From an uncultured Collinsella sp. (GTDB lineage: Bacteria; Actinomycetota; Coriobacteriia; Coriobacteriales; Coriobacteriaceae): a DNA stretch of 48,683 bases. Position numbers and translations under genes: made by a program. The notes beneath the pieces were generated by a model, which was not told the DNA's origin, did not search any database, and saw only the letters and a program-made list of their open reading frames with translations. The stretch lies in assembly GCA_900553705.1 (NCBI GenBank), contig USEK01000001.1, forward strand, positions 1-48,683, in the 5' to 3' direction. Below are positions 22,374 through 30,795 of this stretch, one piece after another. The stretch's first letter is position 1. Each line of letters opens with the position of its first letter.

Positions 22374-23417
22374 ATGTCGTTTGGCAAGTTCTTTAAAGAC
22401 GCGCTGCTTCCCGTCGCCGTATGGACGTGCGGCGTGCTGCTGAGCTGCTTTGTGCTGACGGTTGCCGGTGCACCCGTTTCTATCGTGGTCGTGGCGGTCG
22501 GCGTGTCCTTTATCTTTGGTATGCTCGGCATCGTGATCGAGTACGCGCGTCGTCGTCGTTTTCTGCGCCAGCTGGAGCGTGCGGCAGAGGAGCTCGAGAG
22601 TCCCGCATGGGTGCAGGAGATGGTGCAATGCCCGACCTATGCCGAGGGCGAGCTCGAGTACGAGGTCTTGCGCCGGGTGGGCAAAGCTGCCTGCGACGAG
22701 GTTGCCGAAGGCCGTCGTCAGACCGATGACTATCGCGACTATATCGAGAGCTGGGTCCACGAGGCCAAACTGCCCCTGGCGGCGGCCCATCTAATTTTGG
22801 AAAACCTGGACGGCAGCGAAGACGACCTGTCGCGCGTGGATGACCTGGGCCGTGAGTTGGCTCGCGTGGAGCGCTATATCGACCAGGCGCTGTACTACGC
22901 GCGCTCGGAAGTCGTGGAGCGTGACTACCTGATTCGCCGCTGGGATCTCAAGACCTTGGTGACGGGCGCGATCAAGGCCAATGCGCGTGAGCTCATCGCG
23001 GCACACGTGGCGCCGGTGTGCGAGAACCTCGACTTTGAGGTCTTTACCGACGAGAAGTGGCTCGAGTTTATCTTGGGCCAGCTCATCCAGAACAGCATTA
23101 AATACGCGCGTGAGGATGGTGCGAAGATCACGTTTTCGGGCGCGTTGCTGGACGAGGGCCTGGCAAGCGAACGCATCGAGCTCGCCGTCGCGGACAACGG
23201 CTGTGGCGTGTGTGCGGCCGACCTGCCCCGCGTGTTCGAGAAGGGTTTTACCGGCGACAACGGCCGCACCACCAAGCGCGCGACGGGCATCGGCCTCTAT
23301 CTGGTGGCACGTCTGTGCTCCAAGATGGGCATCGACGTCACCGCAGCGTCCGAGCCCAGCGAAGGCTTCGTCGTCACGTTTGCCTTCTCAACCAACAAGT
23401 TCCAATACTTCGAATAG
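22374..23417 (+). CDS. Intramembrane-sensing histidine kinase, BceS-like
   Basis: A 347-residue kinase with two N-terminal membrane segments (about 12-30 and 37-56) joined by a very short loop, so it has no outer sensor domain. The H-box reads YIESWVHEAKLPLAAAHL near 125-142, the SWVHE(I/V)K form found in BceS/GraS kinases, which sense antimicrobial peptides through a partner ABC transporter. The ATPase part has LGQLIQNSIKYA, DNGCGV and TGIGLYLVARLC. No BceAB transporter is encoded here, so the partner, if any, lies elsewhere. Confidence 0.9.
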   Translation: MSFGKFFKDALLPVAVWTCGVLLSCFVLTVAGAPVSIVVVAVGVSFIFGMLGIVIEYARRRRFLRQLERAAEELESPAWVQEMVQCPTYAEGELEYEVLRRVGKAACDEVAEGRRQTDDYRDYIESWVHEAKLPLAAAHLILENLDGSEDDLSRVDDLGRELARVERYIDQALYYARSEVVERDYLIRRWDLKTLVTGAIKANARELIAAHVAPVCENLDFEVFTDEKWLEFILGQLIQNSIKYAREDGAKITFSGALLDEGLASERIELAVADNGCGVCAADLPRVFEKGFTGDNGRTTKRATGIGLYLVARLCSKMGIDVTAASEPSEGFVVTFAFSTNKFQYFE

Positions 23418-23442
23418 GCGCGCTCTTGCTGTTTTTCTCTGG

Positions 23443-23507
23443 GCTATGTTCACGTTCGGGAATATAGCTGAAGCAACTGGCGCTATGTTCCCGAACGGGA
23501 ACATAGC
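23443..23507. repeat. Pair of near-identical 26-bp palindromes
   Basis: GCTATGTTCACGTTCGGGAA + TATAGC (23443-23468) and GCTATGTTCCCGAACGGGAA + CATAGC (23482-23507) are each nearly self-complementary and 13 bp apart, just downstream of the kinase gene. The paired layout resembles REPIN-like doublets. Confidence 0.75.
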
Positions 23508-23541
23508 CATGAGGCTCAAATGAATCTCCTATAACAAAAAC

Positions 23542-23565
23542 GTGCCGCCCCAAACGGGGCGGCAC
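23542..23565. terminator. Bidirectional terminator (kinase / Usp genes)
   Basis: A perfect 10-bp stem GTGCCGCCCC / GGGGCGGCAC with loop AAAC. Flanks are CATCTTTTAT on plus and GTTTTTGTTAT on minus. Confidence 0.88.
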
Positions 23566-23606
23566 GCCATCTTTTATCAGCCAACTCGCTGAAGTACGGT
23601 GACGAA

Positions 23607-23697
23607 GGCGCAAGGCCGGGAAGGGTTATCTAAGCCGACATCCCGCAGCCGCGAAGCGGCGAGGACGTCGGCGTGATAACCCCGCAGGCCTTGCGCC
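23607..23697. repeat. Three-layer nested inverted repeat
   Basis: The outer arms pair from GGCGCAAGGCC (23607-23617) with GGCCTTGCGCC (23687-23697), through GGGTTATC / GATAACCC and GCCGAC / GTCGGC. A central hairpin GCCGCGAAGCGGC sits at 23648-23660. It lies between the bidirectional terminator and the end of the Usp gene. Confidence 0.8.
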
Positions 23698-23710
23698 GGC
23701 GGGAAGGAAC

Positions 23711-24148
23711 CTACTTCACGACCAGAATGTCGCAGTCCGTATTGCGCAGCAGGAACGTCGAAATCGAGCCCAGTAGCGCGTACTTAATTGAGGACAGGCC
23801 GCGGGCGCCGCAGAGCACCAGATCGGGCTTGACCACGTCGAGCATCTCATCCTTGAGCGTCTCACGAATGCGGCCGGTGCGAATCATGACCTCGACCTCG
23901 GGAATGTCGGGATTGGCTTTGGCCTCCTCGAGCTGCTTGGCGATGGAGTTGTTAAAGGCCTCCTCCAAGCCGTTGACCAGGTCGACCGGATAGGAACCGG
24001 CGCTCTCGAGCGCGGTGGAGTCGATAACGTGGCCGATGATCAGCTTAGCGCCGTTGTTCGCGGCGACCTTGATGGCGCGTGCGAGCACAAAATCCTGCTG
24101 CTCAGTACCGTCGAGTGAAACAAATACCTTGGTATAGCCCTCGTTCAT
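23711..24148 (-). CDS. Universal stress protein (UspA family)
   Basis: A 145-residue Rossmann-like protein. The N-terminal KVFVSLDGTEQQDFVL and C-terminal VLCGARGLSSIKYALLGSIS carry the GxRG...GS(I/V)S ATP-binding pattern, so an ATP-binding Usp is expected. Family members help survival under starvation or stress. GGAGGAAACC precedes the ATG. It is divergent from uppP; the 249-bp gap between them must hold both promoters, but none is clear. Confidence 0.92.
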   Translation of the reverse strand: MNEGYTKVFVSLDGTEQQDFVLARAIKVAANNGAKLIIGHVIDSTALESAGSYPVDLVNGLEEAFNNSIAKQLEEAKANPDIPEVEVMIRTGRIRETLKDEMLDVVKPDLVLCGARGLSSIKYALLGSISTFLLRNTDCDILVVK

Positions 24149-24397
24149 GGTTTCCTCCTTGGTCTATCGCACGGGCGCGGGGCTCGTGCGTCGGGCGGGC
24201 GCGGGCGCGTTGGCCGCCGGACACTTTATCTTGTTGCAGTTATACCCAAGGATTTCGGTTTGACCGCTCGCAATTCTGTGAACGGGCGAGTTTTTTGGTA
24301 AGGGTAGGCACAGGCGTGCCGCCAACGGTTGATAATGGGACATCGCCCGCACCGTCCGCAGAACATCTACCGGCGGGTGTCTAATGAGGGGGTCCCT

Positions 24398-25378
24398 TTG
24401 GATATCATCGAGCTTCTAAAATCTGCCTTCATGGGCCTGGTCGAGGGCATCACCGAATGGCTGCCTGTTTCGTCGACCGGTCACATGATCTTGGTGGACG
24501 AGTTCGTCAAGATGAACGTGAGCGAGACGTTCTGGAATATGTTCCTGGTCGTTATTCAGCTCGGCGCCATTTTGGCCGTCTGCGTCCTGTTCTTCTACGA
24601 CCTTAACCCGTTTTCTCCCAGCAAGGGCAAGGAGGGCCGTCGCGACACCTGGGTGCTGTGGGGCAAGATTGTGCTCGGCTGCATTCCCGCCGCGGCGATC
24701 GGTCTGCCGCTCAACGACTGGATGGAGGAGCATTTCTACAATGCTCCCGTCGTGGCGCTGGCGCTCATTGTGTACGGCGTACTGTTTATCGTGATTGAGA
24801 ACTGGCGCGCGAGCAAGCGCGAGGAAATGGCCGTTGCCGGTTCGTTTGGTTCGCGTGCTGTGGTGGCGGGCGGACGTCCCGCCGGTGCGCACTTTGCGGC
24901 GCCCGCCGCGGCTACCGCTGAGGATGAGGACGATGACGAGAATCTGGACTTTGGCTCCATCGCCACGCTCGAGGACCTGAGCTGGAAGACTGCGCTGGGT
25001 ATCGGCTGCTTCCAGGTGCTTTCGCTGGTGCCTGGTACGTCTCGTTCCGGTTCTACCATCATCGGTGGCCTGCTTTTGGGCTGCACGCGTTCGGTGGCGT
25101 CCAAGTTTACGTTCTTCCTGGCCATCCCTGTCATGTTTGGCGCGAGTGCGCTCAAGCTGGTCAAGTACTTCATCAAGGGCGGCACGTTCGGCGCCAACGA
25201 GGTCGCTATCTTGGGCGTGGGCTGCGTTGTGGCCTTTGTGGTTTCGCTCATCGCTATCAAGTGGCTCATGGGCTTCGTCCGCCGTCACGACTTTAAGTGC
25301 TTCGGTGTTTACCGCATCATCCTGGGCATCGTGGTGCTCGCATACTTCTTTGTTCTGGAGCCGATGCTCGGCCTCTAG
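24398..25378 (+). CDS. uppP: Undecaprenyl-diphosphate phosphatase UppP/BacA
   Basis: Recycles undecaprenyl diphosphate to the lipid carrier used in peptidoglycan synthesis. The 326-residue polytopic protein has LVEGITEWLPVSSTGHMIL near residues 13-31 and the second motif VPGTSRSGSTIIGGLLLG near 212. TTG at 24398 is chosen as start because GAGGGGG lies 5-6 bases upstream and the product begins exactly where family members do. Residues ~141-192 form an Ala-rich then very acidic insertion (AEDEDDDENLDFG) in a cytoplasmic loop, which makes the protein ~50 residues longer than usual. Confidence 0.95.
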   Translation: MDIIELLKSAFMGLVEGITEWLPVSSTGHMILVDEFVKMNVSETFWNMFLVVIQLGAILAVCVLFFYDLNPFSPSKGKEGRRDTWVLWGKIVLGCIPAAAIGLPLNDWMEEHFYNAPVVALALIVYGVLFIVIENWRASKREEMAVAGSFGSRAVVAGGRPAGAHFAAPAAATAEDEDDDENLDFGSIATLEDLSWKTALGIGCFQVLSLVPGTSRSGSTIIGGLLLGCTRSVASKFTFFLAIPVMFGASALKLVKYFIKGGTFGANEVAILGVGCVVAFVVSLIAIKWLMGFVRRHDFKCFGVYRIILGIVVLAYFFVLEPMLGL

Positions 25379-25393
25379 CTTAGTCGACGCTGC

Positions 25394-25493
25394 GCGGCGG
25401 CCAGAGCGACAACTTGTTATTCAAAGGGGGCGGCATGGCCAAAAGGTCTATGCCGCCCCCTTTTCATGCCAATTTGTTCGCTCTGGCCGCCGC
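25394..25493 (+). terminator. Terminator nested in a second inverted repeat after uppP
   Basis: The inner stem AAAGGGGGCGGCAT / ATGCCGCCCCCTTT (25423-25436, 25450-25463) ends in TTTT. Around it is an outer perfect 16-bp inverted repeat, GCGGCGGCCAGAGCGA (25394-25409) with its complement at 25478-25493. Confidence 0.85.
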
Positions 25494-25540
25494 TCGCTGC
25501 CGTTGCCATGACATCGGCGGTTCCGTGATTGTCAATAGAT

Positions 25541-25571
25541 TGGTGCAAAGCAACCTGATCCCATTGCACCA
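25541..25571. repeat. 31-bp GGTGCAAAG palindromic repeat, copy 1
   Basis: The ends TGGTGCAA and TTGCACCA are perfect complements. The centre AGCAACCTGATCCCA matches, inverted, the copy at 35788-35818 (28 of 31 identical). Confidence 0.8.
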
Positions 25572-25644
25572 AATCTGCTGGGGTGGGCCTGACGGTGGCG
25601 CACGGAGTCGTGGTGTGATTTGCGTCGGTGTCCGCGCGGCTCGG

Positions 25645-25650
25645 TATACT
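25645..25650 (+). promoter_or_regulatory. -10 box for pcrA
   Basis: TATACT about 62 bp before the pcrA ATG. TTGCGT at 25620-25625 is a possible -35 with a long 19-bp spacer. Confidence 0.4.
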
Positions 25651-25711
25651 GGTACGGCTCAAACTATGGCGCTGCCCGCAGGCGCGCCGTCCGTCAGATG
25701 AGGAGTCGCCC

Positions 25712-28612
25712 ATGACCCAGCCCCTGCCCTGGGAAAAGAACACTGCCGCGCCCGTGCCGCCTGCGCCGGAACCCGTGCCGCTCGATGCGTACACCGCCCC
25801 CGCCGCGCCGGAACCCGAACTCGTTCCGCTCGACATCTACGACGCCCCGGCTCCGGCGCCCAAACCCGCCAAGCCGCTCGTCGATATCGATAGCCTGAAC
25901 CCCGCCCAGCGCGAGGCGGTCCTGACCACCGAGGGCCCGCTGCTGGTCCTTGCCGGCGCCGGCTCGGGCAAGACCCGCGTCCTGACCTTCCGCATCGCGC
26001 ATATGCTTGGCGACCTGGGCGTTAAGCCCTGGCAGGTTCTTGCCATCACGTTTACCAACAAGGCCGCGGCCGAGATGCGCGAGCGTCTGGCAGCGCTCAT
26101 CCCCAGCGGCACCCGCGGCATGTGGGTGTGCACCTTCCACGCTATGTGCGTGCGCATGCTGCGCGAGGACGCCGATCTGCTGGGCTACACCGGGCAGTTC
26201 ACCATCTACGACGATGACGACTCAAAGCGCATGGTGCGCGACATTATGCAGGCGCTCGGCATTGAGCAAAAGCAGTTCCCCATCAACATGATCCGCAGCA
26301 AGATCAGCTCGGCTAAAAACGCCATGATCGGGCCCGAGGACATGCTCAAATCCGCCGACAGCCCTAATGACAAAAAGACCGCGCAAGTCTACCTGGAGCT
26401 GGAGCGCCGCCTGCGTGCCGCCAACGCCATGGACTTCGACGACCTGCTTGTGCGCACACTCGAGCTGCTGCGCACCCGCCCCGAGGTGCTCGACAAGTAC
26501 CAGGAGCGCTTCCGCTACATTAGCGTCGACGAGTATCAGGACACCAACCACGTCCAGTACGAGATCGCCAACCTGCTGGCCGCCAAGTACCAAAACCTCA
26601 TGGTTGTGGGCGACGACGACCAGTCCATTTATAGCTGGCGTGGCGCTGACATCACCAATATCCTGGACTTCGAGAAGGATTTTAAAAACTGCAAGACCGT
26701 CAAGCTGGAGCAGAACTACCGCTCCACGGGTCATATCCTGAGCGCTGCCAACGCCGTGGTGCGTCACAACTCGCAGCGCAAGGACAAGCGCCTGTTTACG
26801 GCCGAGGGCGACGGCGAGAAGATTCAGGCCTTCCAAGCAAGCGATGAGCGCGACGAGGGCCGCTGGATTGCCGGCGAGATCGAAAAGCTGCACTCCAAGG
26901 GCACGAGTTACGACGACATCGCCGTGTTCTACCGCACTAACGCCCAGTCGCGTATTCTCGAAGATATGTTCCTGCGTGCGGGCGTGCCCTACAAGATCGT
27001 GGGCGGCACGCGATTCTTCGACCGCGCCGAGATCCGCGACGTCATGGCCTACCTCAAGATGATCGTGAACCCGGCCGACGAGATGAGCGTCAAGCGCGTC
27101 ATCAACACGCCGCGCCGCGGCATCGGCTCCACCTCGATCCAAAAGATCGAGCAGCTGGCGCGCGACAACCGTTGCTCGTTCTTCCAGGCCTGCGAGATCG
27201 CGACGGCCGAGACGGGCATGTTTAGCGCCAAGGTCCGCAACGGCCTGTCGAGCTTTGTGTCGCTGGTGCGCGAGGGTCGCCGCATGGACGGCGAACTCAA
27301 GGACGTCGTCGAGATGATCGTCGACAAGACGGGCCTGCTGCAGGCCTTCCGCGCCGAAGGCACCATGGAGTCCGAGAGCCGCGCCGAGAACATCCAGGAA
27401 TTCCTGGGCGTCGCTGCCGAATTTGAAGAGACGCACGAGGATATCGAGGGCACGCTCGAGAGCCTAGAAGAGCTGCGCGCGGCCGGTGTTGCCGACGTGC
27501 CCGCCGGCACCGATCTCGAGCCCGTCGTGGTGAGCGCGCCCGCGCCCGAGCCGGGACCGTCCGCGCCCGCGTCTTCGTTTGAGGCGCTGGTCGGCGCTCG
27601 CGACGCCGCTGGTTCCAACCCGCTCGATAGCCTAGCCGCTCCAGCGCTCTCGCCGCAGGATGCCCTGGCCGCCGCCATCGCGGGTAACGCCTATGTCACG
27701 CCAACGGAGATGCCGGCGGGTGCCGTGCATGCCGACGAGATCGAGCGCACCTACGGTCCGCTCACCTGTAAGGCACTGCCGGCACTCATGGAGTGGCTGG
27801 CCCTGCGCTCCGACTTGGATTCTTTGGCAGGCGAGACGCATGCCATCACCATGATGACCATCCACTCCGCCAAGGGCCTGGAGTTCCCGGCGGTGTTCGT
27901 GGCCGGTATGGAGGAGGGCATCTTCCCGCACGTGCACGATTTTGGCGGCAGCGATGATCCGGGCAAGCTCGAGGAGGAGCGTCGCCTGGCCTACGTTGCC
28001 ATCACGCGTGCTCGCAAGCGCCTGTTCTTGACCTATGCGGCAACGCGTCGCACCTACGGCTCGACCTCTGCCAATCCGCGCTCGCGCTTCCTCAACGAGA
28101 TTCCGTTTGAGGATATCGAGTTTAGCGGTATCGGTTCTGCCGGTTTTGAGGGCACGGGCTGGGAGAAGCGCGGCGACCGACACGGCACCTTTGGATCGGG
28201 CATGGGCTCGGACATGTATGGCGGCAAGGTGTTCGGTTCGCATACGCGCTCGACCGGCGGTTCCGGTTCGCGCGGCGGATCGAGCTTTGACGACTTCTTT
28301 GGCGGCAGCAGTTACGGGACCGAGCGCCATCGTGGGGTCTCGCCAGACGCCGGCCGTGTTGCCTCGACCTTTGGTTCGGGCGCGCCGCGAGCCAAAAAGC
28401 CGTCGTCCAAGGTGTCCCCGACGGTGGAGCGCAAGGTCGATCGCGCTAGCGCGTCGCAGGACTTTGCCGCAGGCGATACCGTGAGCCACAAGACCTTTGG
28501 CACGGGTACCGTGATCTCGGTTGTCGGAGACATGATCGAGGTTCAATTCGAAAAGACCGGCCAGACCAAAAAGCTAATGAAAGGTTTTGCACCGATCGTC
28601 AAGCTGTCTTGA
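25712..28612 (+). CDS. pcrA: ATP-dependent DNA helicase PcrA/UvrD
   Basis: A 3'-5' SF1A helicase for repair, plasmid replication and clearing of RNA polymerase. The 966-residue product has a Pro/Ala-rich N-terminal extension (1-55), the Q-motif LNPAQREAV, Walker A GAGSGKT near 81-87, the DEYQDTN Walker B near 271, QNYRSTG near 338 and IHSAKGLEFPAVFVAG near 720. An ~100-residue Ala/Pro/acidic insertion (about 585-685) lies in the 2B region. After a Gly/Ser-rich linker, the C-terminal Tudor-like domain (FAAGDTVSHKTFGTGTV) matches the RNA-polymerase-binding module of PcrA. GAGGAG precedes the ATG. Confidence 0.95.
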   Translation: MTQPLPWEKNTAAPVPPAPEPVPLDAYTAPAAPEPELVPLDIYDAPAPAPKPAKPLVDIDSLNPAQREAVLTTEGPLLVLAGAGSGKTRVLTFRIAHMLGDLGVKPWQVLAITFTNKAAAEMRERLAALIPSGTRGMWVCTFHAMCVRMLREDADLLGYTGQFTIYDDDDSKRMVRDIMQALGIEQKQFPINMIRSKISSAKNAMIGPEDMLKSADSPNDKKTAQVYLELERRLRAANAMDFDDLLVRTLELLRTRPEVLDKYQERFRYISVDEYQDTNHVQYEIANLLAAKYQNLMVVGDDDQSIYSWRGADITNILDFEKDFKNCKTVKLEQNYRSTGHILSAANAVVRHNSQRKDKRLFTAEGDGEKIQAFQASDERDEGRWIAGEIEKLHSKGTSYDDIAVFYRTNAQSRILEDMFLRAGVPYKIVGGTRFFDRAEIRDVMAYLKMIVNPADEMSVKRVINTPRRGIGSTSIQKIEQLARDNRCSFFQACEIATAETGMFSAKVRNGLSSFVSLVREGRRMDGELKDVVEMIVDKTGLLQAFRAEGTMESESRAENIQEFLGVAAEFEETHEDIEGTLESLEELRAAGVADVPAGTDLEPVVVSAPAPEPGPSAPASSFEALVGARDAAGSNPLDSLAAPALSPQDALAAAIAGNAYVTPTEMPAGAVHADEIERTYGPLTCKALPALMEWLALRSDLDSLAGETHAITMMTIHSAKGLEFPAVFVAGMEEGIFPHVHDFGGSDDPGKLEEERRLAYVAITRARKRLFLTYAATRRTYGSTSANPRSRFLNEIPFEDIEFSGIGSAGFEGTGWEKRGDRHGTFGSGMGSDMYGGKVFGSHTRSTGGSGSRGGSSFDDFFGGSSYGTERHRGVSPDAGRVASTFGSGAPRAKKPSSKVSPTVERKVDRASASQDFAAGDTVSHKTFGTGTVISVVGDMIEVQFEKTGQTKKLMKGFAPIVKLS

Positions 28613-28619
28613 TCCCGGC

Positions 28620-28749
28620 GGACCTGGGCGGGCGTATGGGGCAACATCGCCTGCTCGGGCAGTCCTGCGCAAGACGGAGGCCACATTAAGTGGCCTCCTT
28701 TGCGTGCGGAACTCGCGATCGATGTTGCCCCATACGCCCGCCCAGGTCC
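28620..28749 (+). terminator. pcrA terminator nested in a perfect 30-bp inverted repeat
   Basis: The inner stem GGAGGCCAC / GTGGCCTCC (28676-28684, 28690-28698) is followed by TTTGCG. Around it, 28620-28649 and 28720-28749 are perfect 30-bp inverted copies (beginning GGACCTGGGCGGGCG). The outer repeat begins 8 bp after the pcrA stop. Confidence 0.85.
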
Positions 28750-28832
28750 TTAGATAACGTTGCTTGCAAACGTCGCTCTGCTCGTTCGCTTTTTGATCTG
28801 GAGAGCCGGGTGGGCTGAATACTTAGACATGG

Positions 28833-28870
28833 CAAGGGGCTCCCCCGTTGAAGAACGGGGGAGCCCCTTG
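28833..28870. terminator. Hairpin terminator between pcrA and manA
   Basis: A perfect 17-bp stem CAAGGGGCTCCCCCGTT with its complement, loop GAAG. T-rich sequence (TTTCGTTTT) follows only on the plus strand, so it suits plus-strand read-through better than manA itself. Confidence 0.8.
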
Positions 28871-28894
28871 TTTCGTTTTGGTTGTTGTTGCGAC

Positions 28895-29827
28895 CTAGAG
28901 GTGGCTGATGATCAGTTCCATCTGGCCTTCGAGGTCAATGGTGCTGACGGTGCTCGGGGCCAGCAGGTGGCTTCCCTTGTGGACGGGGTCGCCGCAGATG
29001 GTGCCTTCGCCGTCGATGACCGACAGGCACATGAAGGGCCAGCGCTGGTCGAGGGTCTTGCTGCCGTTAACGCGCACGCGATCGACGGTGTAGCGGGGGC
29101 AAGACTCGAGCTCGGTCACGCCATCCACCTCGGGCGCGGTCACCGTGCCGTCGGTCGGAGCCTGAGCATCAAAGTCGATGCAGTCGAGGCTCTGCTCAAT
29201 GTGCAGGGGACGCAGTTTGCCGTCGGTGCCGGGACGGTCGTAGTCGTACAGGCGATACGTCACGTCGCTCGACTGCTGCGTCTCCAAAATGAGCGTGCCG
29301 GTCTTGATGGCGTGCACGGTACCGGAATCAATCTGGAAAAAGTCGCCCTTGTGGATCGGCAGTACGTTGAGCATGTCGTCCCAGCGGCCGTCCTCGATCA
29401 TCTGCGCGGCCTCGGCGCGGTCATGCGCGCGCTGGCCGACGATGATTGTGGCGCCGGGCTCGCAATCCAGCACATACCAGCACTCGGTTTTGCCCAGACT
29501 GCCGTTCTCGTGCTCAGCGGCGTACTCGTCGTTGGGATGAATCTGGATCGAAAGGTCGTCCTTGGCGTCCAGAATCTTAATGAGCAGCGGGAACTCCTTG
29601 CCCTCGCAGTTGCCAAAGAGCTCGCGGTGCTCGGCCCACAGCCATGACAGCGTGTGACCGGCGTACGGGCCCTCAGCGATCTGGCAGTCGCCGTTGGGAT
29701 GGGCCGAGATGGCCCAACACTCACCGATGGGACCATCGGGAATGTCGTAACCAAATACGGTTTCGAGTTGACGGCCGCCCCAGATCTTCTCGTGGAAGAT
29801 GGGCGTCAGTTTAATCAAATCGGACAT
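28895..29827 (-). CDS. manA: Class I mannose-6-phosphate isomerase
   Basis: Interconverts mannose-6-phosphate and fructose-6-phosphate. The 310-residue product fits the short Bacillus-type ManA: FHEKIWGGRQL near 10, IGECWAISAHPNGD near 34, the zinc-site segments IQIHPNDEYA near 93 and GKTECWYVLD near 111, and IDSGTVHAIKTGTLILE near 165. ATG 29827 is preferred over ATG 29833 because GGGAG then lies 7 bases upstream. It is divergent from nothing and follows the GntR regulator on the same strand by 73 bp, so it may share that transcript. Confidence 0.93.
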   Translation of the reverse strand: MSDLIKLTPIFHEKIWGGRQLETVFGYDIPDGPIGECWAISAHPNGDCQIAEGPYAGHTLSWLWAEHRELFGNCEGKEFPLLIKILDAKDDLSIQIHPNDEYAAEHENGSLGKTECWYVLDCEPGATIIVGQRAHDRAEAAQMIEDGRWDDMLNVLPIHKGDFFQIDSGTVHAIKTGTLILETQQSSDVTYRLYDYDRPGTDGKLRPLHIEQSLDCIDFDAQAPTDGTVTAPEVDGVTELESCPRYTVDRVRVNGSKTLDQRWPFMCLSVIDGEGTICGDPVHKGSHLLAPSTVSTIDLEGQMELIISHL

Positions 29828-29900
29828 GTTCATACTCCCATTGTGCTGCGCGGGCGCCGCGTAAAACTGCTCAAGACGAGCGCCCGTATGACCATAAAAC

Positions 29901-30620
29901 CTATGCCAACGTTACGTTGTGCAACTCAAAGCGGTCGCCAACGTTGCGCGAGACCGAATACTCAAAGGCGGCACCGCTGTCCAAAAAGCCAATCTGGGTG
30001 AGCTCGAGCAGGGGAGAGCCAGGTTTGGTGTCCAGACGCTCGGCTTCTTCCTCGGTTGCTGCTACGGCGCGAATGGTACGGTGAAAGCTCGAAATCTTCA
30101 GCCCACATTGCTCGCGGATGAAGCGGTAGAGCGATCCGTACAGGTCCTTCTTTTTCAGCCCCGGAATCAGCTCGAGGGGCATGTAGGTGTACTCGATAAC
30201 GATGGGCTTCTCATCGGCCTGACGCACGCGCACGACGTGATAGGCAAAGTCATCCTCGGCAATTCCCAGCTGGGCTGCGATGTCCGCTGGTGGATTAACA
30301 ATCGAGAAATCGTAGACCACCGAGGTCACCTTCTCCCCGCGGTGGTCATACGAAAAACCCTGGGCACGGTCGTTTTTGCCCTGGAAAAACGCCTGGCCGG
30401 GAAGCCCCGCCGTGTCCTTAACGTAGGTACCCGATCCGCGTCGGCTGGTAATAAGACCTTCCTCGGTGATTTGTTCAATAGCTCGTTTGACGGTGATTTT
30501 GGAAACGCTATAGAGCTCGCAGAACTCAACGACGGTGGGAAGCTTGTCGCCCGGTTTAAGAGCGCCATCCTCGATACTTCGACGAATATCTGCAGCTATC
30601 GCCTCGTATTTGGGAATCAT
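29901..30620 (-). CDS. GntR/HutC-family regulator with UTRA ligand domain
   Basis: A 239-residue transcription factor. The winged helix-turn-helix (1-70) has KPGDKLPTVVEFCELY, SKITVKRAIEQITEEGLI and SRRGSGTYV. The UTRA domain (about 90-235) binds a small effector, usually a phosphosugar. It faces the phospho-beta-glucosidase/PTS operon across a 303-bp AT-rich gap, so it probably controls that operon and itself in response to a phosphorylated beta-glucoside. GGAGGTTCC precedes the ATG. Confidence 0.9.
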   Translation of the reverse strand: MIPKYEAIAADIRRSIEDGALKPGDKLPTVVEFCELYSVSKITVKRAIEQITEEGLITSRRGSGTYVKDTAGLPGQAFFQGKNDRAQGFSYDHRGEKVTSVVYDFSIVNPPADIAAQLGIAEDDFAYHVVRVRQADEKPIVIEYTYMPLELIPGLKKKDLYGSLYRFIREQCGLKISSFHRTIRAVAATEEEAERLDTKPGSPLLELTQIGFLDSGAAFEYSVSRNVGDRFELHNVTLA

Positions 30621-30649
30621 GGAACCTCCTTTCCGACATATATGAATAC

Positions 30650-30691
30650 AAAAGTAAGTATAACCCTCAACAGGGCACCCATATTACTTTT
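30650..30691. promoter_or_regulatory. Candidate GntR operator / divergent promoter
   Basis: An AT-rich island with the inverted repeat AAAAGTAA (30650-30657) and TTACTTTT (30684-30691), plus GTATA next to the left half. It sits just upstream of the GntR gene in an otherwise GC-rich genome. Assignment to the GntR protein is inferred from position. Confidence 0.4.
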
Positions 30692-30795
30692 ATCTAAGAA
30701 GTTCGAGAAAGAAAAAAGAAAAAGACACTTTACATTTAAAATTAGAGCGCTATAGTCTAAGCAACGAACGGAATCCTTCCGCACAACAGGATCGA

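Noticed and set aside
24265..24296. Hairpin with TTTTTT between the Usp gene and uppP
   Set aside because: The stem is only about 5 bp (CTCGC/GCGAG) with a 14-base loop; too weak to call a terminator or riboswitch.
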